From Deroplatys truncata (taxonomy: Eukaryota; Arthropoda; Insecta; Mantodea; Mantidae), in contig CM060978.1 of NCBI GenBank assembly GCA_030765065.1, positions 216,895,498-216,959,497 of the forward strand: a DNA stretch of 64,000 bases. The letters run 5' to 3'. Positions 1-10,281 of the stretch are shown here, in pieces; position 1 is the stretch's first letter; every line of letters starts with the position of its first letter. The position numbers and the translations under genes are program-made. Under the pieces are notes generated by a model that was not told the DNA's origin, searched no databases, and saw only the letters and a list, made by a program, of their open reading frames with translations.

Positions 1-710
1 TTTTCTCTAATGGAGCTTCATCACAATTTAAGAACAAGTTTTTCCCTTTTTCTCTTGTGTTCAATGAAAAAATACTTTTAGATTCATGTAAAATGGTTAT
101 TTTTTGCTAAATCACGTGGGAAAGGAGCAGTAGATGTAATTGATGGGGACTTTAAAGGGCAGGGTGCGGAATGCAGTGAAATCCAGAAAACAACAAATAG
201 ATGATACATATCAGTTTTATCAATGTGCTAAAGAAGAGATCAAAAGGACAACAGTTTATTACATTCCCAAAGTAGAAATGTTAGCATATGAAGACTTCAT
301 GAACAAGGAATGGGAGAAAGTGACTGCTATTCCTACGTTTTACTACTTTTTACATATGACACAGAAAGCATTCTTGTTGCCACGACTGCAACATCTGAAA
401 CTAGACATGGCATATTTAAGAAACCAACTGCTCCAAAACAAAATCCACATATGATGAGGCATATTTGAATCATCAGACTGTGTTAAGTGGCCCAAGATCA
501 GATTTTGAGGAAAATAACTGTTTGAATATATGTGACAAGTCACAGTTAAGTCAGCTTATGAATCTGGAGGGTTTAAGTCGTGGAAAATTCATAGAAGTTG
601 AACTGACAAGTGATAAGGAGTTGAAACATAAATACTATGCTATTAATGATAGTAATCTTGGAAATGAAGGCATTACAGTTCTCTTTTTAAAGAAGACAGC
701 AAAAAAATGA
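1..710 (+). pseudogene. Relic of unclassified transposase-like ORF (copy 1)
   Basis: Three conceptual frames line up as one broken protein. The first reads SNGASSQFKNKFFPFSLVF from about base 20. A second carries SRGKGAVD at about 115-140. The third (140-454) carries GTLKGRVRNAVKSRK and then VYYIPKVEM. A further open stretch at 465-710 ends at a stop. The order SDGxxSQFK, then HGKGAVDGIGGT-K, is one I associate with uncharacterised, multicopy, transposon-like ORFs of invertebrates; I cannot assign it to a named superfamily. At least two frameshifts and a stop near base 110 mean it is dead. The 5' part lies outside the window. A second relic of the same family lies on the - strand at 57890-60260, which supports a mobile rather than a host origin. 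Confidence 0.5.
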
Positions 711-1489
711 CAGATTCTTCAAACTAGATGAAGAGTCCTTATCATTGTCAAAGTGAATTAGATCATAAGAATTTTGGACGATCCTGATATAGTCCGAAAA
801 GGAACTGATAGACTTTATTATAAGTTTGTTTACAGATTAAGCCAAAATAAAATTGCACTTTAATATATATGTAAACAAATATTAGAATTTTTGTGTTACA
901 CGCGTTTATATGTTTTGTTGTAAAATTTGTTTCTAACTATATATTATTATGACAAAAAATGAAAATAATATGGGATGAAATACTTTTTTTTTTCATTTTA
1001 AACCTATAATACTTACTTTCAAAATCATAATCTTCAAATGAAAGCTTTTTACTCACACATATCCAGTAAAGAACCATAATTTTTTTATTATTTAGTAGTA
1101 TTTAAAATGTGCGTTTAGTTAGTAACTACCTTTCTAAAATGGTTCAATGCTTAAAAATTTGTGGTAAAAATTTCAGGTACTTATACAGAAGATATGTCGT
1201 AGACTTTTGCCATTAAAGCTTTTGATTCCAATTGCGGTGTCCAAATAATGCCCCATTTTGGTGAGACACTACTCAAAGAGTGCAGTACAAAATACCAATT
1301 CTGTTTGCAGGGATATGTTTCCTCATGCCTTAACAATCATTCATTCATCATTGAACTTTTAGTATTACAGATAAGAAGTTTATAACTATTGTATTTTCTA
1401 AGTTGCTCTGTAAAAGTCTGGTACAGAACTGGAATGGCTGTATACTCTTTGAATGATGCCATGAGAAACAAAACAATCCCAGAAAGCTC
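711..1489. other. Intergenic, nothing recognised
   Basis: AT-rich DNA with poly-T/poly-A runs. I see no coding frame with protein-like character and no clear repeat boundary. Confidence 0.4.
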
Positions 1490-1804
1490 ATGATATGCAT
1501 TTTGCTTGTAATCTGAATATCCTTAATATATGGTATTTTAATCAAAATTATTAGAGCATTCTTCAGAAAATAAATGGAAAAATGTTCCATGTAAAGGGTA
1601 GTTTGGGTGAGAAGATGGAGATCTTGAAAGTTTGGTATTTATCCTACTTTTTGTTTTTGAGTTATGCTGTTCACAGATACACCCATGAATCTTTTCTTAA
1701 AATGCTATTTTTTTATTCAGGGGCCTCAGATATTTTTCTGGTGATATCTCTGTATCAAAATTTTTAGTGGAATGTAATATCTTCTCTACCTATTGGTACG
1801 TGGT

Positions 1805-1808
<4 letters not shown>
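1490..1808 (+). repeat. 850-bp dispersed repeat, 3' part (copy c1)
   Basis: Matches the second half of the repeat seen complete at 44239-45127. Shared landmarks are ATTTTAATCAAAATTATTAG, AATGTTCCATGTAAAGGGTA, the GTTATGCTGTTCACAGA segment, and the terminal CTTCTCTACC...GGTAGAGAGAG. The open frame at 1582-1767 is a by-product of this repeat. Confidence 0.7.

Positions 1809-1831
<23 letters not shown>
1807..1831. repeat. (GA)n microsatellite
   Basis: About twelve uninterrupted GA units at the 3' edge of the dispersed repeat. They probably expanded from its terminal AGAGA sequence. Confidence 0.9.
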
Positions 1832-1836
<5 letters not shown>

Positions 1837-1849
1837 AAGTACACAACCT

Positions 1850-2135
1850 ACAAGTTAAGTGTTTCTTTAAGATCTTCTGCTAGGATAGTATTGACTACGG
1901 AGGGGACTCGGCACCGATCCATAGGGGGTATTGTACCTACGCCTTGCGAGGGGCGTCCCCGGGAGGAAGGATGAGGCGAGAGGAGACAGCAATGACGGGC
2001 CCTAAGTTTCCAGATAGAGACGAACAGGTAGACCGGAGACCCCACCCCACACAGAGAGGGTCCAACGTCCCACAAAGGGGCTCGGATACCCGGCAGCCAG
2101 CCGAAGGACGGAGAGAGTAAAGGTACTCGTCCACG
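1850..2135. other. GC-rich island of unknown origin
   Basis: This stretch is clearly richer in G+C than its surroundings (runs such as GGGGCGTCCCCGGGAGGAAG). Overlapping - strand frames stay open for 75-97 residues, but none resembles a protein I know. It lies between a dispersed repeat and a PIF/Harbinger relic, so it may be an insertion or the subterminal region of a transposon. Confidence 0.35.
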
Positions 2136-2305
2136 ATACCAGTTTTATGGCATGCCACTTTCTGTTTATACACAGCACGATTTCGAGCTGCACCACTAGA
2201 AAAGTGGCATCTTCCACAGAAATGTTGCACGAGCGTTTACACGACGCTATATTTGTGGCGGAAATGTTTGTGCATGCCACTTTCTGTGTTCTTCGCGTGA
2301 CGAAT

Positions 2306-2822
2306 ATGTCTGATAATGAAGTTTTGTCCGCAGCATGTTTGTCTCTTATTTTACTTCTTCGACGTAAAGAAATACATAAAGGGCGGCAATAAAATGTTGG
2401 ATAAGAGAGTGGATTCTAAGTCGCCAATATTGTGGGGTTGTAAGCAACCTGCTGCAAGACCTCTACGAGGGAGATAAACATTTCTATAAGAATTTCCTTC
2501 GCATATCACCGGTTGATTTTAACTATTTGCTTAGAAGAGTAGCACCTGGAATACAAAAGCAAGTCACGACAATGAGAAAGTCAATACCACCAACAGAACG
2601 TCTTGTATTGACGCTGAGATTTCTAGCCACAGGTAATTCGGCTTGAAATAATGGAGCAGCAACATTTCCGAGTTTAATATATAGGTAACACGTTCGGCTG
2701 TCATTATTTATAACTATATAATCAATGTGATTTTTTAGGCGAGAGCTATCAGTCACAGATATAGTTATTTCGAATACTTGGCACAACAAGAACTACGACT
2801 TAGTCCCGTTGCAAAGAAAACT
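2306..2822 (+). pseudogene. PIF/Harbinger transposase N-terminal relic with intron
   Basis: The start codon at 2306 opens MSDNEVLSAACLSLILLLRR. After a one-base frameshift near 2390 the frame continues through CWIREWILSRQY, VVSNLLQDLYEGD, FYKNFLRISPVDF and MRKSIPPTERLVLTLRFLAT. That order is characteristic of the N-terminal half of PIF/Harbinger DDE transposases. A GT..AG intron (about 2631-2739) splits the conserved LATG-ESY motif; joining across it restores ATGESYQSQ. An in-frame stop follows within a few codons and the similarity fades by about 2822, so the catalytic DDE core is missing or unrecognisable. The element ends were not found. Confidence 0.75.
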
Positions 2823-2829
2823 GTAAGTA

Positions 2830-4100
2830 TAAATCCCCATACTCAGCAAAAAACATTAGAAATTCAAGGAGTAATTTTGCCGTGAAGGAGAGGTTCCTTG
2901 GCAATATCGCTACATTTAAAGTGTGTTGCTACTTACCAAAGAATCTACTCATCTACTGCATCATTATTGCTGCTGGTGTGGTAAAACATCAACTGCAGTG
3001 CATCATAAAATTCCGATTTTATTTTATACTCGTATTTTGCACCACTTCCAGGTTTCCCTTCCTTTCGTTGGTGAATTGGGTTCTTAACCTGTGGCATGCC
3101 CGTACACAGAAAAAAATTTCGGGGAGGGTTTTCCACAAGCAGGTCTAAACTTAACAGTAGCCCACACAGTTACCGTGTACCTACTCCGTAGTATATAGAC
3201 GTTACATGGATAAAAAAATTGCTTGGAGACATTATATAGACAAGAAAAACTCACCAGAATGAGAATATTCTACCTTACAGCACAAAACATGGACTACTTC
3301 GAAAACCGGAATGTATGGTCACCTTACCTATGTAAGGCGACGATATTGTTTCCCTTTTTCTTGTAAATATGCTACTAGCAATAGACTTACTGTTATCCAA
3401 CGACATTTTCCCATATTGGTTTGCTATGAATTTAAATAAATAAACTGTCAGAAGTTTCGGGAGGGGGTTGAACCCTAGAACCCCCCCCCCTCTAAATCGG
3501 CCCTGACCTGTGGATTTTTACTTTAATTTCCTCTGCTGACATGTTGAACTCTATTCCTATATCATGTAACGCATTTTGTCACTTTTGTTTATTTCTGGAA
3601 TCCGCAGTGTCTACTCTTTGTCATTTCCCATGTCCATTTATTATTATGGACATTATTACCTATGAAGAATAAATTGTCACCGTACTTCAATAAATTGTTC
3701 GCATTGTTAAGGAAATAAAGTGCACGTAACTGTCTTAATTCTGTACTTAGTGTAACACAAATTATGATCCTTATACCAACCTCTCAAACAGCTATTTACC
3801 ATCACAGCAGACTACGTAACAAAGTTGCGCAGAATACGCCACATACAATTTTCTACACTGTTCAAGCCACTTTCAGATGGCACAACTTTCTTTTTTTTTC
3901 GCTGCGTACACGAAGGAACTTCCTAAGTTGAACGCCACTTATAAGTTGCGCTGAATTTGAGTTGCGCGTGCTATTTTTCTATGTGTTTGACAGTTTACAT
4001 GGTGAAACTCCACTTTTCTTGCGCACTTCGAAGTTACAAGGCATTTAAGTTGCACCGTGGACGAGTACCTTAACAAAGAGCATCCTTTTTCCCTGTCACG
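2830..4100. other. Non-coding, probable transposon debris
   Basis: Contains an AATTTCGGGGAGGGTTTTCC block at 3115 and a GTTTCGGGAGGGGGTTGAA block with a run of about 13 C at 3456-3495, a style typical of transposon tails. The 3830-4060 stretch has several AAGTTGCGC/AAGTTGCAC motifs that could be the 3' subterminal region of the neighbouring Harbinger element. No protein frame is convincing. Confidence 0.35.
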
Positions 4101-4124
4101 CTGCAACGAAAGGCCATCGCCGCC

Positions 4125-4345
4125 TTTCCGACCCTGAACGAGACCAACGGGATGAAAGATGAATGAAATGAAGAATGGAACGAAATGGAGGGACAAAAAA
4201 TTCGAGTGATGAAAGAAGCCACTCCAGCATTCGCCTGACGACCCGGGGAAACCCAGAAAAAACCGGGGATCAGAGTGGGCTGATCACCGGGGATCGATCC
4301 CGGGACCTCCGAATGCGAACCACAGATGTTGCCGCCTGAGATCTT
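4125..4345 (-). repeat. tRNA-derived SINE
   Basis: On the - strand the sequence runs GTGGTTCGCATTCGGAGGTC, then CCGGGATCGATCCCCGGTG (a pol III B-box-like GATCGATCC), then a body with TTTTTTCTGGGTTTCCCCGG and GGCGAATGCTGGAGTGGCTT. That arrangement matches SINE families I know from several insect orders. No A box in good form was seen, so the head may be diverged. No flanking duplication was identified. Confidence 0.65.
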
Positions 4346-5782
4346 CTGCCAATCTCATCATAGATTTCTCAAGAATATAGTCACCACTAGTATCAGAAAT
4401 TTGGATGTTTCATATTCTGGCCCCATGATTATTCCACCTTAGTGCAGGTCTTCCAACATTTCTTTTGTCAATTGGTAGATATTCACTGTATGCTATCTTT
4501 GGAAAGAGGCTTTTATGCATCCACTGTATATGCTCTCACTAGCTGTACTTGTATTGATTCATTTTTTCAGTAATAGAAGAGGTATTTAATTCTCTTCTTA
4601 TAATTTTGTTTTTTTATTTTATCAGTAATCCTTCATTCTCAACATCATCATCCTATGTATCCAATCCCAAAATCAAAAACCCTACAACAACAAAAAGTCA
4701 GAATAATTACATATCACTATGTGGTCAAGTGTAGGTATATGCACCTTCCTTCAGTTGATGACAATATGACTACAATCAGATTTCTGTTCTCTGATTAACA
4801 AGTTTCATTTTTGTTTGAAAATTGGCTCATTATGGGCTTGATAATATGCTGATTATTTGAAGTGGCCAGCTCCCAAGAAGCAATTAGAATTGTTGTGGTG
4901 AGCAAATCACAAGATAATGCATTTTGAATTTATTGCATTTTAATGTCTTTTGCTCGTCTTTACTGCGCACACACTTTTTGGGGGGGGGGAACCATTTTTG
5001 CTTGATTGGCATGTTAGATCACTGGGAGTAAACATAGTGTAAACAGGTTTGTATATATTCACAGATAGACTTTATAGACTATATCGTGGTAGAAATTATT
5101 GCTGCTCTTGCTCTTATGGGAATTATTCTTTGCACTATTGTTCTTATAAGAATATTCCTTGTAATTAAAGAGTTTTTAAATTGTAAATGTTAAGATTTTA
5201 CTGTGTTGCTATAAGGGTTGTGTCAGCATTAGTATTGGTTACAGTTAAATGTTTCAAACCAATTTTTCATTAGTGTACCAACCCTGCTTATAGCACAAAT
5301 AATTAACAGCAGGTATTTCATTATATGTTATTATACAGCAGTATCCTATAAAGCTCATTTGGATTCTATATATTAATTTATGGCTGCAATATTGTTAACA
5401 ATGTAGCTAATATGTTTTGTCTTTTGCTTTCCCTTGTGTTGATGAATGTGAGCACTGTACTATACCAATTTCAAGGATGATAAAGTTAACTTCTGCATTA
5501 CCATCAGATCAAGGGCTAACAAGGGAGTGACTTGGCCAAAAAGTGTCAATGCAATATATTTTTTCTTCTTTTCTTATCTTTTCTTTCTTCATCTTATTTT
5601 AAGATGGGTACATAAAACCCATGTACCCAATTATCCAGAAAAGTTGTAGTTGGAAAATTATCAAATTAGTTATTACTTATAAACAGTTTAAACTTGCTTC
5701 CCTGAGATCTAACATAAAATATGATAATAAAAGATACATTTATAAATTATTTCATATATTCAAGAATTTTATACTTTTTCAG
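4346..5782. other. Intronic or intergenic AT-rich DNA
   Basis: No exon could be supported here, although the next exon (5783) needs an upstream one because it begins in mid-codon. Contains a run of G at 4979-4989 and AT-rich simple sequence. Nothing else was recognised. Confidence 0.4.
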
Positions 5783-5916
5783 CTTCACCCAATGAATCTG
5801 CAGCAGAAACAGAGGATGACTTCAAAAAATATCCTGGTGCAGCAGAAACTGCTCAACTGCCAGTTCATGAGCAAGAAGAACAAGTGCAGCTTGAAAGAGA
5901 AGAGTTCAGCAGAGTG
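5783..5916 (+). CDS. Internal exon of unnamed insect protein gene
   Basis: A polypyrimidine tract ending TTTTTCAG precedes base 5783 and GTAAAT follows base 5916. Inside, one frame is open. It starts with two bases that complete a codon from an earlier exon and ends exactly on a codon boundary. It encodes an acidic, Glu/Gln-rich segment (SPNESAAETEDDFKKYPGAA, then VHEQEEQVQLEREEFSRV). The next exon at 8359 opens in phase 0, so the two join cleanly. The 2.4-kb intron between them holds a dead LINE and a SINE. The upstream exons, including the start codon, were not found. Composition and phase agreement argue for a real host exon; no conserved domain was recognised in it. Confidence 0.65.
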
Positions 5917-6179
5917 GTAAATTTCTAATTTTACAGTCACAATACAGTCACTGTCAATGTTTTAATCTTCATCATGGTTGATATCAAAGGGCAAATAGTT
6001 GTGCAATTTCTTGTCAGTCTTTTACAATAGACTGCTGCTGATCAGAGCTTTGAGAAAGGGTGGGAGCCACAGTTTTAATGCTTGGAGCTCAGCCTCTGAG
6101 GAGGATTATAGATTCATAAAAATATTTAAAAAATTGAAAAACTAAAAAAGTATTATGCTTTATTTAATCAAAAGGAAAA

Positions 6180-7500
6180 CAGGACATCACAGGAACTAGG
6201 GAAGGTCTCCCACCCACAACAGCAATTGCTGAATTCTTACATGAAGTTCTTTGTCAAACAGAACAGGGTGGAAAAATCAGCACAATATTTCTTGATTTAA
6301 TGAAAGCTTTTGATCCAGTAGAGCAAGGTATGTTAATAAATAAATTAGAACAATATCGCATAGGGACTAGCTAAAGATCTATTAGAAACATACTGAATAG
6401 GAATCAAACAGTGCAAGTTCTTCATAAGACATGCAAAAAAAAAAACACAATACAGTCTGACTGTGGTGTCATATAATATGGGATCCCCCAGGTTCAGTCT
6501 TGGGTGCTACGTTGTTTATTCTTTATGTTAATGATATTGATGTCGCAAAATATTCTTGAATTATTTCCTTTGCTGATGATACAACAGCAAACTGCTGGGG
6601 TACCAGTTATATTTCGCTAAATGAAAATATGTTAAATACACTAAAATACTTGCAAAAATATTTTGTATAAAATAATCTTCTCCCTAATGAAATGAAAAAG
6701 ACAAACTACATGATATTAGAATTACATTCTACGGAAATAGGTTCTGAAATCAACCTTATTGTGAATAAGGAAGAATTAGCAAAAGTGAACAAACATAAAT
6801 TCTTAGGTATAACAGTGGGGGGAGTACTTTAATTATTATTTATGTAACAAAACTAATAAGTTAATGTATCTCTTAAGGTATTTTAAAATATTTACAAATA
6901 AGCATATTCTTCTGCTGTTATACTATGGTACAATCTATGCAAATTTATTATATGGTATAGAGACTTGGGGAGCAGCAGCAAAGGCATATATTGATAGATT
7001 ATTCATTTTTGCCCCCCCAAAAAGTATTAAGATTATTAAAAATATGCAGCCCATAGCATCCATAAATAAAACTCAATTAATTAATTCAGCCCACAGAATC
7101 TATAGAAATGCATTTATAAACAATAAAATACTTATGGTGTACTTGTTTTACACATATAAAGCAATACTATTTATAAGGGAAAGAGATCTAACAGCAAACA
7201 AAAACATTCACAACTATAACATTAGAAATAAGGAGACTATTACAGATTTGGTTTTAGTAAAGCAGCTACTGAAAATAATGTATATATTATGGGAACTATA
7301 TTTTATAACAAATTTCCATGAAAAATCAAACTTTTAAATAGACTAACCTTCAAGAAAGAGCTAAAAATGTATCTCGTTAAAAAATGTACCATGTATTCAA
7401 TGAATGAATTTTAAACAAAACTGTATAAACTTGCGTATAGAATTTGACAGTGCTAGACATTTGTGTAAAACAAGTCTATGAGCAATAAAGATGATAATTA
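6180..7500 (+). pseudogene. Degenerate LINE reverse transcriptase in host intron
   Basis: Broken frames give the RT order expected of CR1/Jockey-type LINEs: EQGGKISTIFLDLMKAFD (palm motif with AFD), then YGIPQV (from GVPQGS), then a degraded ADDT region (FADDTT in a second frame near 6570), then the 3' open frame 6864-7337 with LLYYGTIYANLLYGIETWG, a typical RT thumb/C-terminal motif. Stops and shifts are frequent, so it is long inactive. It sits in the sense orientation inside the intron between exons 5783-5916 and 8359-9393. The exact ends are uncertain; the endonuclease is absent, consistent with 5' truncation. Confidence 0.75.
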
Positions 7501-7724
7501 TTATTTCAAGAAATTACCTTAAATAAAATAACACATTTTTCTTTTTCTTTTCACATAAAATCAACTTGTCACAAACAGGAACAAGCAGCATAGGCAGAAC
7601 TATACACTATGGATACAAGAATTTTAAGAACCTGCAACACATCAAAAGCTAAAGTAGGGAAAGAAGAAAAGTAAAATTAAATTCATTCAAATTTAATTAA
7701 CAGTTATAAGGTTGAATTAGATTT

Positions 7725-7835
7725 GAAAAATTTGGAGCTGTGGTCAGGACTCAAACCACGATCTTTGGCTTTCTATACCAATGCACTACCATGCTAAGTT
7801 GCTTGAATGCACACTAAACTTTTCTCATCTGATTC
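7725..7835 (-). repeat. tRNA-like SINE head
   Basis: On the - strand there is an A-box-like TAGCATGGTAGTGCATTGG followed about 35 bases later by a B-box-like GTGGTTTGAGTCCTGACC. The spacing fits a tRNA-derived pol III promoter. It is not a functional tRNA because the arms do not pair well. Confidence 0.5.
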
Positions 7836-8358
7836 ATACATCAAGTAAACCTCTGAGGCAATCTCAATTACTAAGAGAATTCTAAGGTTTATTTTACCAC
7901 ACTATAGCTTTATTTGTATCTATTAAAGGTTCTTTCCCACTGATTAGGTAAGAAGGCTGAATCAGATATAATGCATGCTTGGGCATGTCACCATGGTTGC
8001 ACTTGATGGAGCATCAGCTTGGAAAAACAAAGCTCCATCATTTGTGTCCCAGCCATGGCAATGAAATTTTCAAATCTGACTCAACTTTCTAACCTTAGCC
8101 TACATGGAGCCAATATGAAAGAATCACTAATGGATGTGTCAAATTTACATTTTATTACTTCTGGCAACCTTTCTGAAAATTATATGAACGTTCCATTACC
8201 TAATCTTAAAGAAACTACAGAACCTGCTCTTAAGGAAGCATGATTGTTTAGCTAATCGCATTTTTGTATTATATGTCCCTGACCACAGCAACTACAAATA
8301 CCAAAAACAAAATGTTCCAAGTCTTCATACATCTATTTTGTTTTAATTAATTTTACAG

Positions 8359-9393
8359 GAATCTGTTGTTGATGCATCTGAAGAACTTCAAGGCAACAGT
8401 AAATCTGCTGGAGCTTCTCTGCAAAATGAAAACATGACAAAAGTAGCAGAATCTGCATCAGGTGAAACATCATCAGCAGCTGACGATTATAATGATGACA
8501 GTGATATGTTCCTTGAGCCAGAAGAGGAGGAAGAGCAAGATGAATCCAAAATTGCAAAGCACCAATCTTCTGGCCAAATTCCAGAAACTACTGCTTCCAA
8601 CAACATGAGAGAAGCAGATACAGCTGGTATGGCCCAGCATTTCTTTCCAGCTTTTGCACCCCTTTTCCCTGGTCCTCCTCCCTTAGGTCATTCTCGACCT
8701 TCATTATTCCAAGAACCAGCACAAAGTCACAGGTCACCTCTTCTTCGAAGTCAACAAAATGGCTTTCAGCCTCTAAGTTTTGGCACTGCTTTTCGTGAAA
8801 ATGCTTACTTTCACAATCCTGTAACTTCAGAAACAAAATCAAATAATTTACTTGGATCAGGAAACTTCGGAGTGATTCGTGGAGGAACCTTCTATGATGA
8901 TGAAGATCGTGACTATGGTGGAAGAGGAGGCATCTACAGTTCTTACCAAAATAATGGACATGGACGACCAGCTTTCCATGGCAATCCCAGACCACAGCAG
9001 GGCAATGACTTCTTTTCCAATTTCCGTGACTTTGCTGACATAAATACTCCTAAATCTTCATTTTCAGAATATGTTGTTGTGTATGTAAACAAGAATGCAA
9101 GTCGGCATGATGGTAATGATGAACAAAAGGTGCTAGCTTCAGGAAACTTCAAGCCAAAAAATATTATAGAACAACTCAGAATGCTTGATGGAGAAGATCA
9201 AGAAAAATATGCAGTGCCTGCCAGTTTGTATGCATTTCAGGAGAAGGTATCAAAGAAAACTGGAATTTCATTATCACCAGCAAAACAAAAGCTTGCTTTA
9301 TATCAAGAAAAATTTAATAAAAGCAAGAAATCAAAGAAAATTACTTCAGCAGTACCTAAGGATTTATATGAGCCTCTCTTAGCTCTGAGCTGA
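8359..9393 (+). CDS. Terminal exon of unnamed insect protein gene
   Basis: The exon begins after TTTTACAG at 8358 in phase 0 (ESVVDASEELQ...) and runs 344 codons to TGA at 9391-9393 without a break. The product is low-complexity. An Asp/Glu-rich block (DNDDSDMFLEPEEEEEQDES-like, 8490-8545) is followed by a Pro/Phe-rich stretch (FFPAFAPLFPGPPPLG), a Gly/Asn/Tyr-rich region (GNFGVIRGGTFYDDEDRDYG, YGGRGGIYSSYQNNG), then a more conserved-looking basic C-terminus: YVVVYVNKNAS, KPKNIIEQLRMLD, a Lys-rich stretch, and a final DLYEPLLALS. This layout reminds me of insect proteins grouped as a domain of unknown function (possibly DUF4786), but I cannot confirm it. No membrane segment or catalytic motif is visible. 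The start codon lies in unseen upstream exons. Confidence 0.75.
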   Translation, partial: ESVVDASEELQGNSKSAGASLQNENMTKVAESASGETSSAADDYNDDSDMFLEPEEEEEQDESKIAKHQSSGQIPETTASNNMREADTAGMAQHFFPAFAPLFPGPPPLGHSRPSLFQEPAQSHRSPLLRSQQNGFQPLSFGTAFRENAYFHNPVTSETKSNNLLGSGNFGVIRGGTFYDDEDRDYGGRGGIYSSYQNNGHGRPAFHGNPRPQQGNDFFSNFRDFADINTPKSSFSEYVVVYVNKNASRHDGNDEQKVLASGNFKPKNIIEQLRMLDGEDQEKYAVPASLYAFQEKVSKKTGISLSPAKQKLALYQEKFNKSKKSKKITSAVPKDLYEPLLALS

Positions 9394-10281
9394 GAAATTC
9401 CTTCATGGAGTTCTGAAGGTTTCATCCACATTTCAAAGTTAAGTTTTCATAAGTAATTGAAATAATGAGGCTTTCTTAGTGCAACAGTGCAGTACTGATA
9501 GTGAAGGAACTTGCTGTATCTTGCCAAGACAGTGACGTTAAAAGTAAATACACTGTACCTGAAGAACTGTTCTGCTAACAGGCCAATTTGAAGTGTGGAG
9601 TAATGTATAGGGAGTTGAACAAATACAATACATTGTACATTCTTCATCACATACATCATAAATATGTTACCAGGGCATATGCTTAAATTGTAAATACTCA
9701 TGAGAGTAATCATCATAGCATTGAGTAAAAAGTGAGCGTGGAGGGGGATAGTCATTTGCCACAAATCATACATCATAACCCAAAAATTATTTGTGTTTGA
9801 TATACCAGGGCAGCCTATCAGAGACTAATTGTTTTAAATATAAACCAAATAGCTGTTTCAACTAATATTGAAGAAAACAATTGGAAACTATTTTTAAAAA
9901 TGAAGATTCAGTTCAATGAAAGTTTATATTATTATTAATTTATTCACTGAAAAGGAAGAATCATTTACCACAAAAATATATCATAAGCTAAAAATTATTA
10001 TTTTGTACACCAGGGCAGTATATTACTCTATTTTTTTATAATAAATATTATACTGAGATGCTAAGTTGATTTAAATATAAACCAAACATGTGTTTTAATT
10101 AATATTCAAGAAAACACTAAGAAATTTATTGCTTTTTAAAATAAAAATTAAAGTTTTATATTATTATTAATTTATTAAATGAAAACATTTGCAAAAAGTC
10201 ATGTCCATATGAAGAGAAGCTAAGCTATTGTGTTTTCAGATTTATTTCTATATTTCCTTTTTGCTACCTGTTCTAAATAAA
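9394..10281 (+). other. Probable 3' UTR of the preceding gene
   Basis: No coding frame follows the stop at 9393. A canonical AATAAA lies at 10276-10281. Within the UTR is a diverged tandem duplication (9751-9959 and 9960-10185). The transcript end is inferred, not seen. Confidence 0.35.
9751..10185. repeat. Diverged tandem duplication, unit about 210 bp
   Basis: Unit 1 begins GTCATTTGCCACAAATCATA, unit 2 ATCATTTACCACAAAAATAT. Both contain ATACCAGGGCAG/ACACCAGGGCAG, AAATATAAACCAAA, and TATATTATTATTAATTTATT in the same order. Confidence 0.75.

Noticed and set aside
2882..3148. 88-codon frame after the Harbinger relic
   Set aside because: Hydrophobic, AT-rich and without transposase motifs; not a continuation of the family.
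8019..8243. 74-codon open frame in the host intron (NLTQLSNLSLHGAN...)
   Set aside because: Begins with TTG, has no supported splice sites in phase with the flanking exons, and is probably chance or SINE-body sequence.
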